Below, piece by piece: positions 8,909 to 20,116 of a DNA stretch of 64,000 bases. The DNA lies in assembly GCF_008806325.1 (NCBI RefSeq), contig NZ_WACR01000008.1, positions 62,001-126,000 on the forward strand. The letters are read 5' to 3'. This DNA comes from Salibacter halophilus (GTDB taxonomy: Bacteria; Bacteroidota; Bacteroidia; Flavobacteriales_G; Salibacteraceae). A program made the position numbers and the translations under genes. The notes beneath the pieces were generated by a model. It was not told the DNA's origin and did not search any database. It was given only the letters and a program-made list of their open reading frames with translations. Positions within the stretch are counted from its first letter, which is position 1. Every line of letters begins with the position of its first letter.

Positions 8909-9787
8909 ATGGCCGCAGAAGCATCAAAACCAATTGATTCAAAAGTATTGTGGGGCGGAGGAAGATCCCCATTCAGTGTAAGTTACGGAAAGCTAATGAT
9001 GTGGTTTTTCCTCATCTCCGATGCGTTAACCTTTGGTGGTTTCCTTGGAGCTTTAGGATTTGCTCGTCATAAATTTGAAGCCGTTTGGCCCGTAACTGAG
9101 CAGATTTTTTATCACTTCCCATTTGTGCCGCATGATATTCATTTGCCGCTTCTCTATGTTGCATTGATGACTTTTATCCTTATTGTGAGTTCTGTTACAA
9201 TGGTTTTAGCTGTTGAAGCCGGTCACAGAATGGATAAAAAAGGTGTTACAAAATGGCTGGCACTTACAGTAGTTGGAGGTTTTATTTTCCTCGGATCGCA
9301 AGCCTGGGAGTGGTCAACATTCATTCACGGATCTGACCATGGTGTTTACAAATTAAACAGTGGTTTCACCACTGAGCTTGTGACGAAAGATGGTGACAAA
9401 ACAACAGCAGATTTAGGCAGTGGAATTGTAGCTGAAATCCAGGCTGATGAGTCGCTTTTAATCAAGAATGGCGAGTTTATTGGTTCTACTGTTACTGGTG
9501 AAGATGCTGAAGCGATAAAATCAACTGCCGAGTTTGTTCACGGTGCAAGTCTTACAAGAAATGAATACGGTCACCAATTATACGCTGATTTCTTTTTCTT
9601 TATTACAGGTTTCCACGGAACTCACGTATTAAGTGGTGTGATCTTAAACCTCGTCATTTTGATCAATGTGATCAAAGGTGTTTATCACAAAAGAGGACAC
9701 TACGAAATGGTTGAAAAATCTGGACTTTACTGGCACTTTGTTGACCTGGTTTGGGTTTTCGTATTTACATTCTTTTATCTTGTTTAA
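8909..9787 (+). CDS. Cytochrome c oxidase subunit III, long paralogue
   Basis: This 292-residue subunit III homologue ends with GLYWHFVDLVWVFVFTFFYLV, the same signature as its upstream neighbour. It differs by a polar insertion of about 70 residues (roughly 150-220, including LVTKDGDKTTADLGSG) between the third and fourth membrane segments, which would lie on one face of the membrane. It has the alternating histidines and acidic residues typical of subunit III helices (FHGTHVLSG). A dispersed 10-mer at 9329-9338 encodes HGSDHG at the start of the insertion. Confidence 0.92.
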   Translation: MAAEASKPIDSKVLWGGGRSPFSVSYGKLMMWFFLISDALTFGGFLGALGFARHKFEAVWPVTEQIFYHFPFVPHDIHLPLLYVALMTFILIVSSVTMVLAVEAGHRMDKKGVTKWLALTVVGGFIFLGSQAWEWSTFIHGSDHGVYKLNSGFTTELVTKDGDKTTADLGSGIVAEIQADESLLIKNGEFIGSTVTGEDAEAIKSTAEFVHGASLTRNEYGHQLYADFFFFITGFHGTHVLSGVILNLVILINVIKGVYHKRGHYEMVEKSGLYWHFVDLVWVFVFTFFYLV

Positions 9788-9807
9788 GGTTTTAAAAGCG
9801 CAGATCG

Positions 9808-10161
9808 ATGGAAAGAGATGATGTTATAGAATATTCCCTTGATAATCACCACAGCGAAGAAGAAGGGAAAAAGATTCGCAAAAATATTTACATGGTGACA
9901 ATCATTTTGTCTGTTGTCACTATTGTTGAGGTTCTAATGGGAGTTCTTTTACCAAAGGCTGCTCTGGGAATGAATTCAACTGCATGGGAGATGGTCAAGT
10001 TAGGATATGTAATCTTAACGCTTCTCAAAGCGGGGTATATCGTTGTGATCTTTATGCACCTCGGTGATGAAAGAAAGTCGCTCAAGTGGACAATCTTAGC
10101 ACCTTACGCTTTGTTCATACTCTACTTGCTTTACATTCTATTTGTAGAAGCTAGCGCTTAA
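9808..10161 (+). CDS. Cytochrome c oxidase subunit IV (prokaryotic type)
   Basis: The 117-residue protein has three hydrophobic segments (about residues 29-51, 65-86 and 92-114) and the short GYIVVIFMHLGDERKSLKW block found in caa3-type oxidase subunit IV proteins. It is a small structural subunit of the oxidase. Position directly after the two subunit III genes supports the call. Confidence 0.88.
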   Translation: MERDDVIEYSLDNHHSEEEGKKIRKNIYMVTIILSVVTIVEVLMGVLLPKAALGMNSTAWEMVKLGYVILTLLKAGYIVVIFMHLGDERKSLKWTILAPYALFILYLLYILFVEASA

Positions 10162-10194
10162 AACATTTTTCAACTTTAAACTCGTTAGAGTTAT

Positions 10195-10872
10195 ATGTCT
10201 CGTAAAACCAAGCAGGGTCTTATTTTATTAGCTATTCTAGTGATGCCCTCGCTTTTTTACGTGATACTATCTTCTGGTGAGCACGATATTGGCGGTATGC
10301 CGTATTATGGCCCCAGAGAAGCTGATCAATCAAGGGAGATAAAAAAGGGAGTTCCTGACACGAATTATTACGTTCTTCCATCTTTTCCAGAAAGTGAAAT
10401 CGCTAATGGGAAATCATTTGACTGGTCATCAATCAATGGTCAAATCAAAGTAATTTCATTCGTTCATCCTGATGAAGAAGGTTTCAGAGTGATGGAGCAA
10501 ATGCAAACTGTATTTGAGCGTTTTAGCGACAAAGAACAGGTTGATCTTTTGACATTCTATTTGGGTGAAACACTTAACGACTCTACAGTCAACGCTTTGC
10601 GTAAGGGGTATTCACCTAACAATAAAAACTGGCGATTATTAAAATCACAAAACGCTAAAACTTTTGCGTTTGAAAAGTTGTTAATTGATTCTGAATCAAA
10701 CCTGGAAATAGATTGGTTTAATACCATTGTTCTGGTTGATCAAAATAACCATATTAGGGGTTATTATGATGGATTACAATATGTTGAAACCAAGGCATTA
10801 ATGGATGGCATTAAGTCTTTGAGATTTGTGGAGTACAGGCCTGTAAAATCGGAAGAGGATGAAGGAAAATAA
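10195..10872 (+). CDS. SCO1/SenC-like protein lacking the copper-binding cysteines
   Basis: SCO proteins are thioredoxin-fold, membrane-anchored factors that help build the CuA centre of cytochrome oxidase through a CxxxC motif. This 225-residue protein has an N-terminal anchor (residues 8-25), the thioredoxin-like strand IKVISFVHPDEEGF where CxxxC would lie, and a later TIVLVDQNNHIRGYYDG segment typical of SCO. The whole protein contains no cysteine, so it cannot bind copper in the usual way. Position in the oxidase operon supports the family call. The gene overlaps the next by 14 bases. Confidence 0.75.
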   Translation: MSRKTKQGLILLAILVMPSLFYVILSSGEHDIGGMPYYGPREADQSREIKKGVPDTNYYVLPSFPESEIANGKSFDWSSINGQIKVISFVHPDEEGFRVMEQMQTVFERFSDKEQVDLLTFYLGETLNDSTVNALRKGYSPNNKNWRLLKSQNAKTFAFEKLLIDSESNLEIDWFNTIVLVDQNNHIRGYYDGLQYVETKALMDGIKSLRFVEYRPVKSEEDEGK

Positions 10873-11374
10873 GAATGTAGTTAGGTTTATCTGGATCTTT
10901 ACAATCATCGTTTACGCACTCGTTATCATCTTGCATGAACTACCTCAGGCAGATTATGAGCCGGCTTTTGTGAGTTTCCTCCCGATGGTAAACGCTATCA
11001 TTAACGGAACCTGTTTCGTATTGCTAATCGCTGCACTCATAGCGATTAAAAGGAAGAATATAGCACTCCACAAAGCTTTTAACACTACGGCCATGGCTCT
11101 GAGTGTTATTTTCTTACTCTCTTATGTCACCAACCATTATTTTTCAGGCGATACAAAGTATGCCGGAGAATACAATACGCTATTTTACTTTATTCTCATT
11201 ACCCACATAGCACTTGCCGGAATATCGTTACCCTTTATTCTGCTCGCTTATTATCGAGGTTTAACGGGTAATATTCAACGCCATAAACGACTGGTGAGAT
11301 TCACCTATCCTATTTGGCTCTATGTAACTTTAACCGGTGTTTTGGTGTATGTATTCTTAGCTCCATTTTACTGA
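10859..11374 (+). CDS. DUF420 family membrane protein
   Basis: The 171-residue protein has about five membrane segments with histidines near their ends (ALHKAFN, ITHIALAG, QRHKRLVRFTYPIWLY). This is the DUF420 pattern, a family often placed beside oxidase assembly genes and of unproven function. The ATG lies inside the end of the SCO-like gene, so the two are translationally coupled. Confidence 0.85.
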   Translation: MKENKNVVRFIWIFTIIVYALVIILHELPQADYEPAFVSFLPMVNAIINGTCFVLLIAALIAIKRKNIALHKAFNTTAMALSVIFLLSYVTNHYFSGDTKYAGEYNTLFYFILITHIALAGISLPFILLAYYRGLTGNIQRHKRLVRFTYPIWLYVTLTGVLVYVFLAPFY

Positions 11375-11375
11375 G

Positions 11376-11612
11376 ATGAAAAAAGTAGTTCCATTTATCA
11401 TTCTTTTAGTTTTAGCGCTGTTTTGGTCAGAGCCGAACTTAGCTCAATGCTCTATGTGCCGCGCAGTTGTGGAGAATAACGAAAGCAATATTGGCCAGGG
11501 GCTCAATAATGGAATTCTCTATTTGATGGGCTTTCCTTATATCATGATTATGGCTGTTGGAATACTTCTTTTCAGGAAGTTTTCTAAAGATTACAAACAA
11601 GTGGCAGCATAA
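11376..11612 (+). CDS. Small membrane protein with CxxC motif (CSMC), oxidase operon
   Basis: This 78-residue protein has a signal-like N-terminus ending PNLAQ, immediately followed by CSMCRAVVENN, a short NIGQGLNNGILYLMG stretch and a C-terminal membrane helix (about residues 48-67). Only a single base separates it from the DUF420 gene. The exported CxxC could bind a metal or act in thiol chemistry. Because the SCO-like protein of the same operon has no cysteine, a copper-handling role is tempting but is only inference. A dispersed 10-mer lies at 11425-11434. Confidence 0.75.
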   Translation: MKKVVPFIILLVLALFWSEPNLAQCSMCRAVVENNESNIGQGLNNGILYLMGFPYIMIMAVGILLFRKFSKDYKQVAA

Positions 11613-11701
11613 ATAGCTATCCCTTCTATCAGGAATATTTACCTGTAACATTTTCATAGCGCAATTCCCCAAAAAAACGTTCGGGAAAGTGAAAGGCTAT
11701 T

Positions 11702-11709
11702 TACATTTG
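11702..11709 (+). promoter_or_regulatory. Candidate -7 element TACATTTG before the tolC-like gene
   Basis: TACATTTG matches TAnnTTTG and lies 16 bases before the ATG at 11726. Upstream, TTC (11680-11682) rather than TTG sits at about the right distance (19 bases). The intergenic gap of about 110 bases makes a promoter here plausible. Confidence 0.45.
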
Positions 11710-11725
11710 TCATAAATAGCTTAAC

Positions 11726-13153
11726 ATGAAAAGAACTGTCCTGATTTTACTTTTCTCGTCAATTTCATTTTTGACGTTTAGTCAGCAAGAAGAAAAAGTT
11801 TGGACTCTACGCCAGTGTATCGATTACGCCATTGAGAATAATCTCCAGGTAGAGCAGAGTAGGCTAAATGTGAAGTCGAATGAGCAGGGTCAGCTCAATG
11901 CTTACGGAGACCTTTTGCCAAGTGTTAACGGTCAGGCTTCTCATTCCTATAACTACGGACAAACAATTGACCCATACACCAACACTTTTGCTAACGACTG
12001 GACCCAATCTAACAATTTTAGAATTGGTGCTAACTGGACGCTCTTCAACGGGATGCGAAACATCAATAACGTCAAGAAAAATCAGCTTGATGTGATGGCG
12101 AGTAAGCAAGCACTTGAAACAGCCGAGAATGAAATTTCACTCCAGGTCACGAGCGCATTTATGGATGTATTGTTCAATCGGGAACAACTTAAAGTTGCTC
12201 AGTCTCAACTGGAAATCACCAGAGAACAAACTGAGCGAACCAGGAAACTCTACAATGCAGGAAGTGTAGCCCAGGGAGAATTGCTCAACATAGAGGCCCA
12301 GTTAGCCCAGGAAGAAGTCAATAAAATTAACCGGGAAAACAACTTGAATCTGGCAGTTTTAAGCTTGAAACAGTTGTTGCGCATTTCATCGTCAGAACCT
12401 TTTGAAATTGTCTCTCCCGAATCATTCAATGCCGATCAACTCCAAATGCCTAATCAGTCACAATCGATTATTGAAACGGCTCTGAACAACTACCCGAGTA
12501 TTCAACAGAGAGAAACTGAAGTGCAAAGTGCTGAGATGCAAATCTCATTGGCTAAAGGAATGTTGAGTCCAACCATTTCACTAGCTGGCGGACTCGCAAC
12601 GGGTTATTCAGGTTTGCGTACTGAAGTTGTTTCTGTACAGCCATCAGGGACCAGAGAAATCGGGTATGTGAGCGGTACAAACCAACAGGTTGTGACACAA
12701 ACATTTAATCAGCAATTGAGAGATGTTCCGTTTTTTGATCAGTTGGATAACAACCTCAATCGAAATATCGGTTTCTCGATGTCGATTCCAATTTTCAATA
12801 ATTTCTCAACGCTTACATCGATAAACCAGGCTGAGATTCAGCGAGACATAGCAAACACAAGACTCAAGCAGGAAAGACAAACTATAACGCAGGATATTGA
12901 ACGAGCTTATGCTGATGCAATGGCTTCATTTAAACGTTACCAGGCGTCTAAGAAAAGCGTTCAGTCTCTTGAAACGGCTTTTGATTATTCTGAAAAGAGG
13001 TTTGATGTAGGAATGATCAATGCAGTAGATTACAACACCGCAAAAAATAACCTTATACAAGCTAAGGCTGATCTTTTGCGAGCAAAATACGAATACCTGT
13101 TCAGGTTGAAAGTCCTCGACTTTTACCAGGGGAATCAAATAGCATTTGAATAA
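11726..13153 (+). CDS. TolC family outer-membrane efflux protein
   Basis: The 475-residue protein has a signal peptide (MKRTVLILLFSSISFLTFSQ) and two repeats of the outer-membrane efflux family, recognisable from WTLRQCIDYAIENNLQVEQ near the N-terminus and the long helical segments around LEITREQTERTRKLYNAGSV and FDVGMINAVDYNTAKN. Such proteins form the trimeric outer-membrane duct of tripartite pumps. The stop overlaps the ATG of the periplasmic adaptor gene (TAATG). The export pump itself is not in the window. Confidence 0.93.
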   Translation: MKRTVLILLFSSISFLTFSQQEEKVWTLRQCIDYAIENNLQVEQSRLNVKSNEQGQLNAYGDLLPSVNGQASHSYNYGQTIDPYTNTFANDWTQSNNFRIGANWTLFNGMRNINNVKKNQLDVMASKQALETAENEISLQVTSAFMDVLFNREQLKVAQSQLEITREQTERTRKLYNAGSVAQGELLNIEAQLAQEEVNKINRENNLNLAVLSLKQLLRISSSEPFEIVSPESFNADQLQMPNQSQSIIETALNNYPSIQQRETEVQSAEMQISLAKGMLSPTISLAGGLATGYSGLRTEVVSVQPSGTREIGYVSGTNQQVVTQTFNQQLRDVPFFDQLDNNLNRNIGFSMSIPIFNNFSTLTSINQAEIQRDIANTRLKQERQTITQDIERAYADAMASFKRYQASKKSVQSLETAFDYSEKRFDVGMINAVDYNTAKNNLIQAKADLLRAKYEYLFRLKVLDFYQGNQIAFE

Positions 13154-14478
13154 TGAAAAAGAAAAAATACTGGATAATTGGCGGTATCATTCTAATCGTG
13201 CTGATTGTTATAGCTGTTTGGAAAAGCCAAAACACAGATGACAGCAAACCGGTTCTTTCTGAAGAAGCTAAGGTGCGCAACATTATCGAGAAAGTATCGG
13301 CAAACGGAAAAATACAACCCGAAAAGAGCGTTGACATTTCTCCTGAAGTTCCAGGTGAAATTATCGAGCTACCGATAAACGAAGGACAAAAAGTCAAAAA
13401 AGGTGATTTGCTCGCTAAGATCAACCCTGATATTTACATAGCCGCTGTCAACAGGGCTGAGGCCTCTTTGAATTCTTCTCTTGCTAATGCGGCAAATTCA
13501 CGAGCAAGACTGGAGCAAGCTAAAGCCAGGCTTATAAATACCGAGAATATTTACAACAGACAAAAGAAATTGTTTGATGATGGTGTGATCTCTCAGCAGG
13601 AATTCGATCAAACGAAAGCTGATTACGATATTGCAGTTGCTGAGAAAAACGCAGCGCAGGAATCGCTTCAGGCTGCTAACTTCAACGCGAAGAGTGCTGA
13701 GGCAAGTGTAAAAGAAGCGCGTGATAATCTCGAGCGCACAACTATCAAAGCTCCTATTGACGGAACAGTAGCCGGCTTACAGGTTGAAGAAGGTGAACGT
13801 GTTGTTGGAACAGCTCAAATGTCAGGAACGAAGATGATGTTAGTTGCGGATCTGACTGAAATGGAAGTGAATGTTGAAGTGAATGAGAGCGATATCGTTC
13901 GTGTGAAACTTGGAGATGAAGCAGAAATTGAAGTTGATGCTTACACAAACCGTACGTTTAAAGGAGTGGTAACTGAAATTTCAAATGCTAGTAGCGAATC
14001 GGCAGCCTCAAACGGAAGCCAGCTCACTGTTTTTGAAGTGAAAGTGCGTATTTTGCGTGATTCATACAGCGATTTAGTTGACCAGGAAAATCCGCATTTG
14101 TCACCTTTCAGACCCGGAATGAATGCATCAGTTGAGATTTTCACTGATAAGGCCGAAGACGTTTTGGCTGTTCCAATTCAGGCGGTAACGGTAAGACCCG
14201 ACTCGTCAACAGAAGTGAGAAAAACATACGAGCTCAAGCTGGATGAAGTAGATGAAGATAAACTTAGGGAATGTGTTTTTCTTATCGAAGAAGGAAAAGC
14301 AGTTAAGAAGTTTGTTGAGACCGGGATTCAGGATAACAAGTTCATCGAGATAAAGAGCGGACTCGAAGAAGGTCAAACAGTGATCACAGGACCGTATTCT
14401 CTTATATCCAAAGAACTCACTGATGGCGATGCTGTATCGACTAAATCTAAAATGGAGGTTTACAAGAAAGAAGAATGA
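13153..14478 (+). CDS. HlyD/MacA-type periplasmic adaptor of an efflux system
   Basis: The 441-residue membrane fusion protein has an N-terminal anchor (residues 5-22), a first lipoyl half (SVDISPEVPGEIIELPI), a coiled-coil hairpin (about 90-190), the second lipoyl half (RTTIKAPIDGTVAGLQVEEG) and β-barrel and membrane-proximal domains. It would bridge an inner-membrane exporter to the TolC-like protein encoded just upstream. No ABC or RND pump gene follows; instead the stop overlaps the start of tsaB. The pump partner must be encoded elsewhere. Confidence 0.92.
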   Translation: MKKKKYWIIGGIILIVLIVIAVWKSQNTDDSKPVLSEEAKVRNIIEKVSANGKIQPEKSVDISPEVPGEIIELPINEGQKVKKGDLLAKINPDIYIAAVNRAEASLNSSLANAANSRARLEQAKARLINTENIYNRQKKLFDDGVISQQEFDQTKADYDIAVAEKNAAQESLQAANFNAKSAEASVKEARDNLERTTIKAPIDGTVAGLQVEEGERVVGTAQMSGTKMMLVADLTEMEVNVEVNESDIVRVKLGDEAEIEVDAYTNRTFKGVVTEISNASSESAASNGSQLTVFEVKVRILRDSYSDLVDQENPHLSPFRPGMNASVEIFTDKAEDVLAVPIQAVTVRPDSSTEVRKTYELKLDEVDEDKLRECVFLIEEGKAVKKFVETGIQDNKFIEIKSGLEEGQTVITGPYSLISKELTDGDAVSTKSKMEVYKKEE

Positions 14479-15155
14479 TACAACTCCTGAATATTGACAC
14501 AGCTACAGAGATTTGTTCTGTCTCGCTTTCAAGAAATGAGCAGGTCGTTTGCTATCGCGACCTCGGTGAAGGTTATTCCCATGCAGAAAAACTCGGGGAT
14601 CTGATCAATGAGGTTTTAGAAGAGGAAAACCTCAATTATTCTGATCTGAATGCCATTGCAGTCAATATTGGTCCGGGTTCTTATACTGGGCTTAGAATTG
14701 GTGTTAGCACAGTGAAAGGATTGGCTTATGCTTTGAAACTCCCTGTGATTGGAATCAACTCTTTAGAAGCACTTGCCAATCATCCTCATTTACAGGCTTC
14801 ACCTGACGATTTAATTGTTCCCATGATCGATGCCAGGAGAATGGAGGTCTACACAGCAACTTATCAAAATGGTAAGCGCATCGATGGTTTGAGATCATTG
14901 GTGCTAGAGGAGACTTCATTAGATCATTTAGGACATAAAACGATTCATATTTTGGGTAATGGAGCTGCTAAAACCAAAGAGCTTTTTTCTGCTAAAGAAA
15001 ACGTGATTGTTCATTCTGACTTACTATCAACCTCTCGCGGAATCGTACTTCCAGCAGTGCGCAAGTACAAAGAGAAAACATTTGAGGATACAGCTTATTT
15101 CGAACCTTACTACCTCAAAGAATTTGTGGCCGGAAAACCGAAAAAGCGGTTTTAA
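14475..15155 (+). CDS. tsaB: tRNA threonylcarbamoyladenosine biosynthesis protein TsaB
   Basis: TsaB (YeaZ) is the partner of TsaD in making the t6A base at position 37 of ANN-decoding tRNAs. The 226-residue protein starts with the ASKHA fold strand LLNIDTATEICSVSLSRNE and has the conserved GPGSYTGLRIGVSTVKGLAYAL segment (about residues 64-84). It overlaps the efflux adaptor by four bases (ATGA). Its stop shares a TTAA with the stop of the convergent gene downstream. Confidence 0.95.
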   Translation: MIQLLNIDTATEICSVSLSRNEQVVCYRDLGEGYSHAEKLGDLINEVLEEENLNYSDLNAIAVNIGPGSYTGLRIGVSTVKGLAYALKLPVIGINSLEALANHPHLQASPDDLIVPMIDARRMEVYTATYQNGKRIDGLRSLVLEETSLDHLGHKTIHILGNGAAKTKELFSAKENVIVHSDLLSTSRGIVLPAVRKYKEKTFEDTAYFEPYYLKEFVAGKPKKRF

Positions 15156-15996
15156 TAAAAAGTGTAATCGAACTCGATTATTGTAATCCTATTTGTGGAT
15201 TCTTCCTTAGATATTCGAGCATCGAGAATCCCTTTTTTGTATAAATATTCATGATGACGAACTAATTCACCATTTTCAAATACTTCAATCTGATCGATTT
15301 TTTTATTTTCGTAAATAAACTGATATTTAGTGGTTTTAGTCTCGCCTAATTGACTTGTTTCGGTTACGCTCAGAACCTCAATCCGCGAATTTTGATACTC
15401 CCAATTGTATTCGATGCGTTTTTTTGATGCGTAGTAGTCTTTGATGTAGAGAATGAGATCTCCGTTTTTATTGCGTTTTTTCAAAACGCGGTAAACGCGA
15501 TTTCCCATGTCATCATAGGAAATTTGCTGAAGCGTTTTGTCGTCATACTTTTTGTTCGTGAAGGAATACTGTTCAGGTTCGTAGTAATATTTTGCCGGGC
15601 GAGTGATGAACGCCTTATCAACTTTATTGCGAGTGTATTGGTATTGATAAATATACGGGCCAAAAAGATCGACCTCGCGTTTTTTGATCAACTGGCTGCG
15701 ATCGTTGTACTCAAGGTCAATTCTGATACTGTCAGATGAACGCCATCTTTTAGAACGAAAGGTTTTTAAATTTCCATCCCGGTAAAACTTAAAGTACAGC
15801 GATTCACCGGTTTGCTTGATCGGATAGTATTCGTCCTTTTGTGAGATTTTAGCCCTAATCGTTTTGATATCATGAGAAGCGATAAACTGCGGATCGAAAT
15901 TTTCAAATCGATCAGAGTGGGGAAGTGAATCCCATTGCATCTGGATCTGACCATGACACGTAAAAGCTGAAAACCACAATACAGCAATTGCCGTAA

Positions 15997-16000
<4 letters not shown>
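15152..16000 (-). CDS. Exported protein of unknown function, YD-repeat-like strands
   Basis: The protein is about 282 residues if started at a TTG whose bases overlap the TGA of the upstream DUF255 gene, giving a signal peptide [18 protein letters not shown] at the N-terminus. A longer form from an ATG at 16063 would overlap the DUF255 coding region by 67 bases and is less likely. The body contains repeated Tyr-rich strand motifs such as [18 protein letters not shown] and YQFIYENKK, a pattern like RHS/YD-type or MORN-like repeat proteins. Function is not recognised. A dispersed 10-mer lies at 15943-15952. Its stop shares TTAA with tsaB. Confidence 0.65.
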
Positions 16001-18015
<2,015 letters not shown>

Positions 18016-18101
18016 GCTTTTCTTTTTTGCGTTCGTTGGCTGAGGTAGACTTTACGCGAAAATAGGTATATTAGGTTCCTTATTTTAAGAGCCCTTTAAC
18101 T

Positions 18102-19520
18102 ATGGTTTATGCCATCTTTTTGATTTACATGATTTTAATGGTTTTCCTCTTTGATCATGTGGGAATTCATATCCGCATAAGGAATCTTTTCAAACGGGGA
18201 ATGGGGCAAGAAAAAGCAAACTTTGAGTTGACAAAGGATAATATTGCTAGAGCAGATTCTATCCTGAATAAACATATGGAGTTTTATCAAAACCTTAGCA
18301 AACAGGGAAAGGAGAGATTCCTAAAGCGACTTGTTGAGGTAGAAAGGACCAAGTCTTTTTACGGGAAGGACGGTCTTGAGATTACATCAGAGGTTATCGT
18401 GCTTTTGTGTGGATCGATTGTTCAACTCACCTGGGGACTCGATGAGTTCAGGTTGCCTTCTTTTAAATACATTTTTGTGTATCATGATATTTTTTACCAG
18501 CGGCTTATTAGGAAGAACGTAAAAGGCTGCGCTATTAAAACCGGATATGTGATGCTTTCCTGGCGTCATGTAAAGGAAGGCTATGCAGATGAAAATGATA
18601 AACTGAATTTAGCCTTGCATGAGTTCGCTCATGCTTTAAAATTAGAAGCTCTTCATCGAGATGAGCATGATCAGCGTTTTTATCTCTACATTCCGCATTG
18701 GCTAAGAATTGCGGAGAAATCCAGGGAAAAGATGCTCCGTTCAGATGATTCTTTCCTGCGAAAATACGCTGAAGTGAACGGGCATGAGTTTTTTGCTGTG
18801 AGCGTTGAGCACTTTTTTGAAGATCCTAAAGGCTTTTATAAGCACATGCCCAATACATTTAACCGGCTTGTTGTTTTGTTAAGGGTGAATCCGCTCGATT
18901 CAGAAAATGATTTCCAGCGAGTTTACGAGTATGTGGCCGATGAAAATAAAAATGACGAAACGCTGAAAATCCCTTATCTTAAAAATGCGAAACCAGTTCA
19001 TATATCTACTTTGACAGGATATTACGGACAGGATAATATATTGATTTTAGGTATTATCCTTGGTGTTCCGGCATTAGTCGTCACTAACTATAATTCTGAA
19101 TTCCGGTTTTTGGATGTTATTGAACTAATTTTGATAGCAGTAGTCTTAATTGGAGCCTGGGTCATCTACAGGACAGGGAGCACCTTTAGGATGAAAAGCC
19201 TTTTTTCTATGATTTCAGTTGGAGGCGGGTTACTTGCAACAGCCATTTTCTTTGTCCTGAACATGTCGTATACACTCGAAAAACAAGATGTTATTTTTAA
19301 AGTGGCTGAAAAAGAGTACGATGTTAAAACAAGAGATTATGATATAACTCTGGAATCTGAGGTGACAAAACCGATGCATGTACAGATGACACCGCGTGAA
19401 TTTAAGAATTACACGAGATATACTGATAGGTACATAGCTCTAGAAGTAGAGCTTGGCTTGTTTGGTGTGAAGAGTCACTCTTCAGTTTTTAAACCAGTGA
19501 GAATTAAACAGAAAAAATAA
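18102..19520 (+). CDS. Zinc-dependent peptidase, MtfA (M90) family, membrane-anchored
   Basis: The 472-residue protein begins with a membrane helix (residues 2-18), followed by an MtfA-like domain with FYGKDGLEITSEVIVLLCGS and the zinc motif ALHEFAHAL (His173, Glu174, His177); a third ligand may lie in NGHEFFAVSVEHFF (Glu229 or Glu236). Two or three further helices (about residues 314-386) and a C-terminal strand-rich domain of some 75 residues extend it well past the ~260 residues of E. coli MtfA. It probably forms a two-gene unit with the next membrane protein, 20 bases downstream. Confidence 0.8.
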   Translation: MVYAIFLIYMILMVFLFDHVGIHIRIRNLFKRGMGQEKANFELTKDNIARADSILNKHMEFYQNLSKQGKERFLKRLVEVERTKSFYGKDGLEITSEVIVLLCGSIVQLTWGLDEFRLPSFKYIFVYHDIFYQRLIRKNVKGCAIKTGYVMLSWRHVKEGYADENDKLNLALHEFAHALKLEALHRDEHDQRFYLYIPHWLRIAEKSREKMLRSDDSFLRKYAEVNGHEFFAVSVEHFFEDPKGFYKHMPNTFNRLVVLLRVNPLDSENDFQRVYEYVADENKNDETLKIPYLKNAKPVHISTLTGYYGQDNILILGIILGVPALVVTNYNSEFRFLDVIELILIAVVLIGAWVIYRTGSTFRMKSLFSMISVGGGLLATAIFFVLNMSYTLEKQDVIFKVAEKEYDVKTRDYDITLESEVTKPMHVQMTPREFKNYTRYTDRYIALEVELGLFGVKSHSSVFKPVRIKQKK

Positions 19521-19540
19521 AAACTTGTTACTAAAGTACT

Positions 19541-20116
19541 TTGAGAGAAATTCAAAAACATAAACACAAGAAAGCCAGCTTTCAAAACAAACCCATTGAA
19601 GATCAAATTCGAAATGGCGATTGGCACTGGTCGCACACATTGATGTTAGTTGGTTTATTTATTGGGTTTGGAGCCGTTATTTGGTTAGCAAATCAAACCA
19701 TTATTACGCTTTGGGAAATCTCTCGCTATTTGTTGTTCGCATGTTGTTTTTTGCTCGTAATTCCTTACAGGATTTACCGGGATAAACTTTACCTTGAGCG
19801 ACTGGAAGTTATTCTGGTAAATGTGCTTGGTGTTGGTCCGCTATTGATTGCTCTTCTGCTCACGGTAAATTTTTTGGTTCTGACCGAGCGAAAAGTTGTC
19901 ACATATGAGGTTGAAAAAGTAAATGTGTTGAGATCAGGTTTTTCATCTGGTAATGTGAGGCTGGAATACAAAAACGGAGGGATGGATGATCTACTCAGTT
20001 TACGCACTTTTGATGTCAATAATTACCCCAAAGCACTTCATGCTAAAACGGTGACCTATAAAATGGGACACGGAATACTGGGCTACGATGTTGTTCGTGA
20101 TATTCAGTTCAACTGA
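19541..20116 (+). CDS. Membrane protein of unknown function
   Basis: The 191-residue protein has a basic N-terminus (REIQKHKHKKASFQ), four hydrophobic segments (about residues 33-52, 58-76, 89-110 and others) and a C-terminal strand-rich tail of about 70 residues. That tail (TYEVEKVNVLRSG ... VTYKMGHGILGYDVV) recalls the tail of the preceding M90 protein, suggesting linked function. The start is a TTG because no ATG occurs before residue 35. No family is recognised. The 3' end overlaps the convergent lipoprotein gene by 13 bases. Confidence 0.6.
   Translation: MREIQKHKHKKASFQNKPIEDQIRNGDWHWSHTLMLVGLFIGFGAVIWLANQTIITLWEISRYLLFACCFLLVIPYRIYRDKLYLERLEVILVNVLGVGPLLIALLLTVNFLVLTERKVVTYEVEKVNVLRSGFSSGNVRLEYKNGGMDDLLSLRTFDVNNYPKALHAKTVTYKMGHGILGYDVVRDIQFN

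Noticed and set aside
13101-13424. Minus-strand open frame of 107 codons across the tolC/adaptor junction
   Set aside because: It lies antisense to two well-supported genes, shows no family features and has no promoter.
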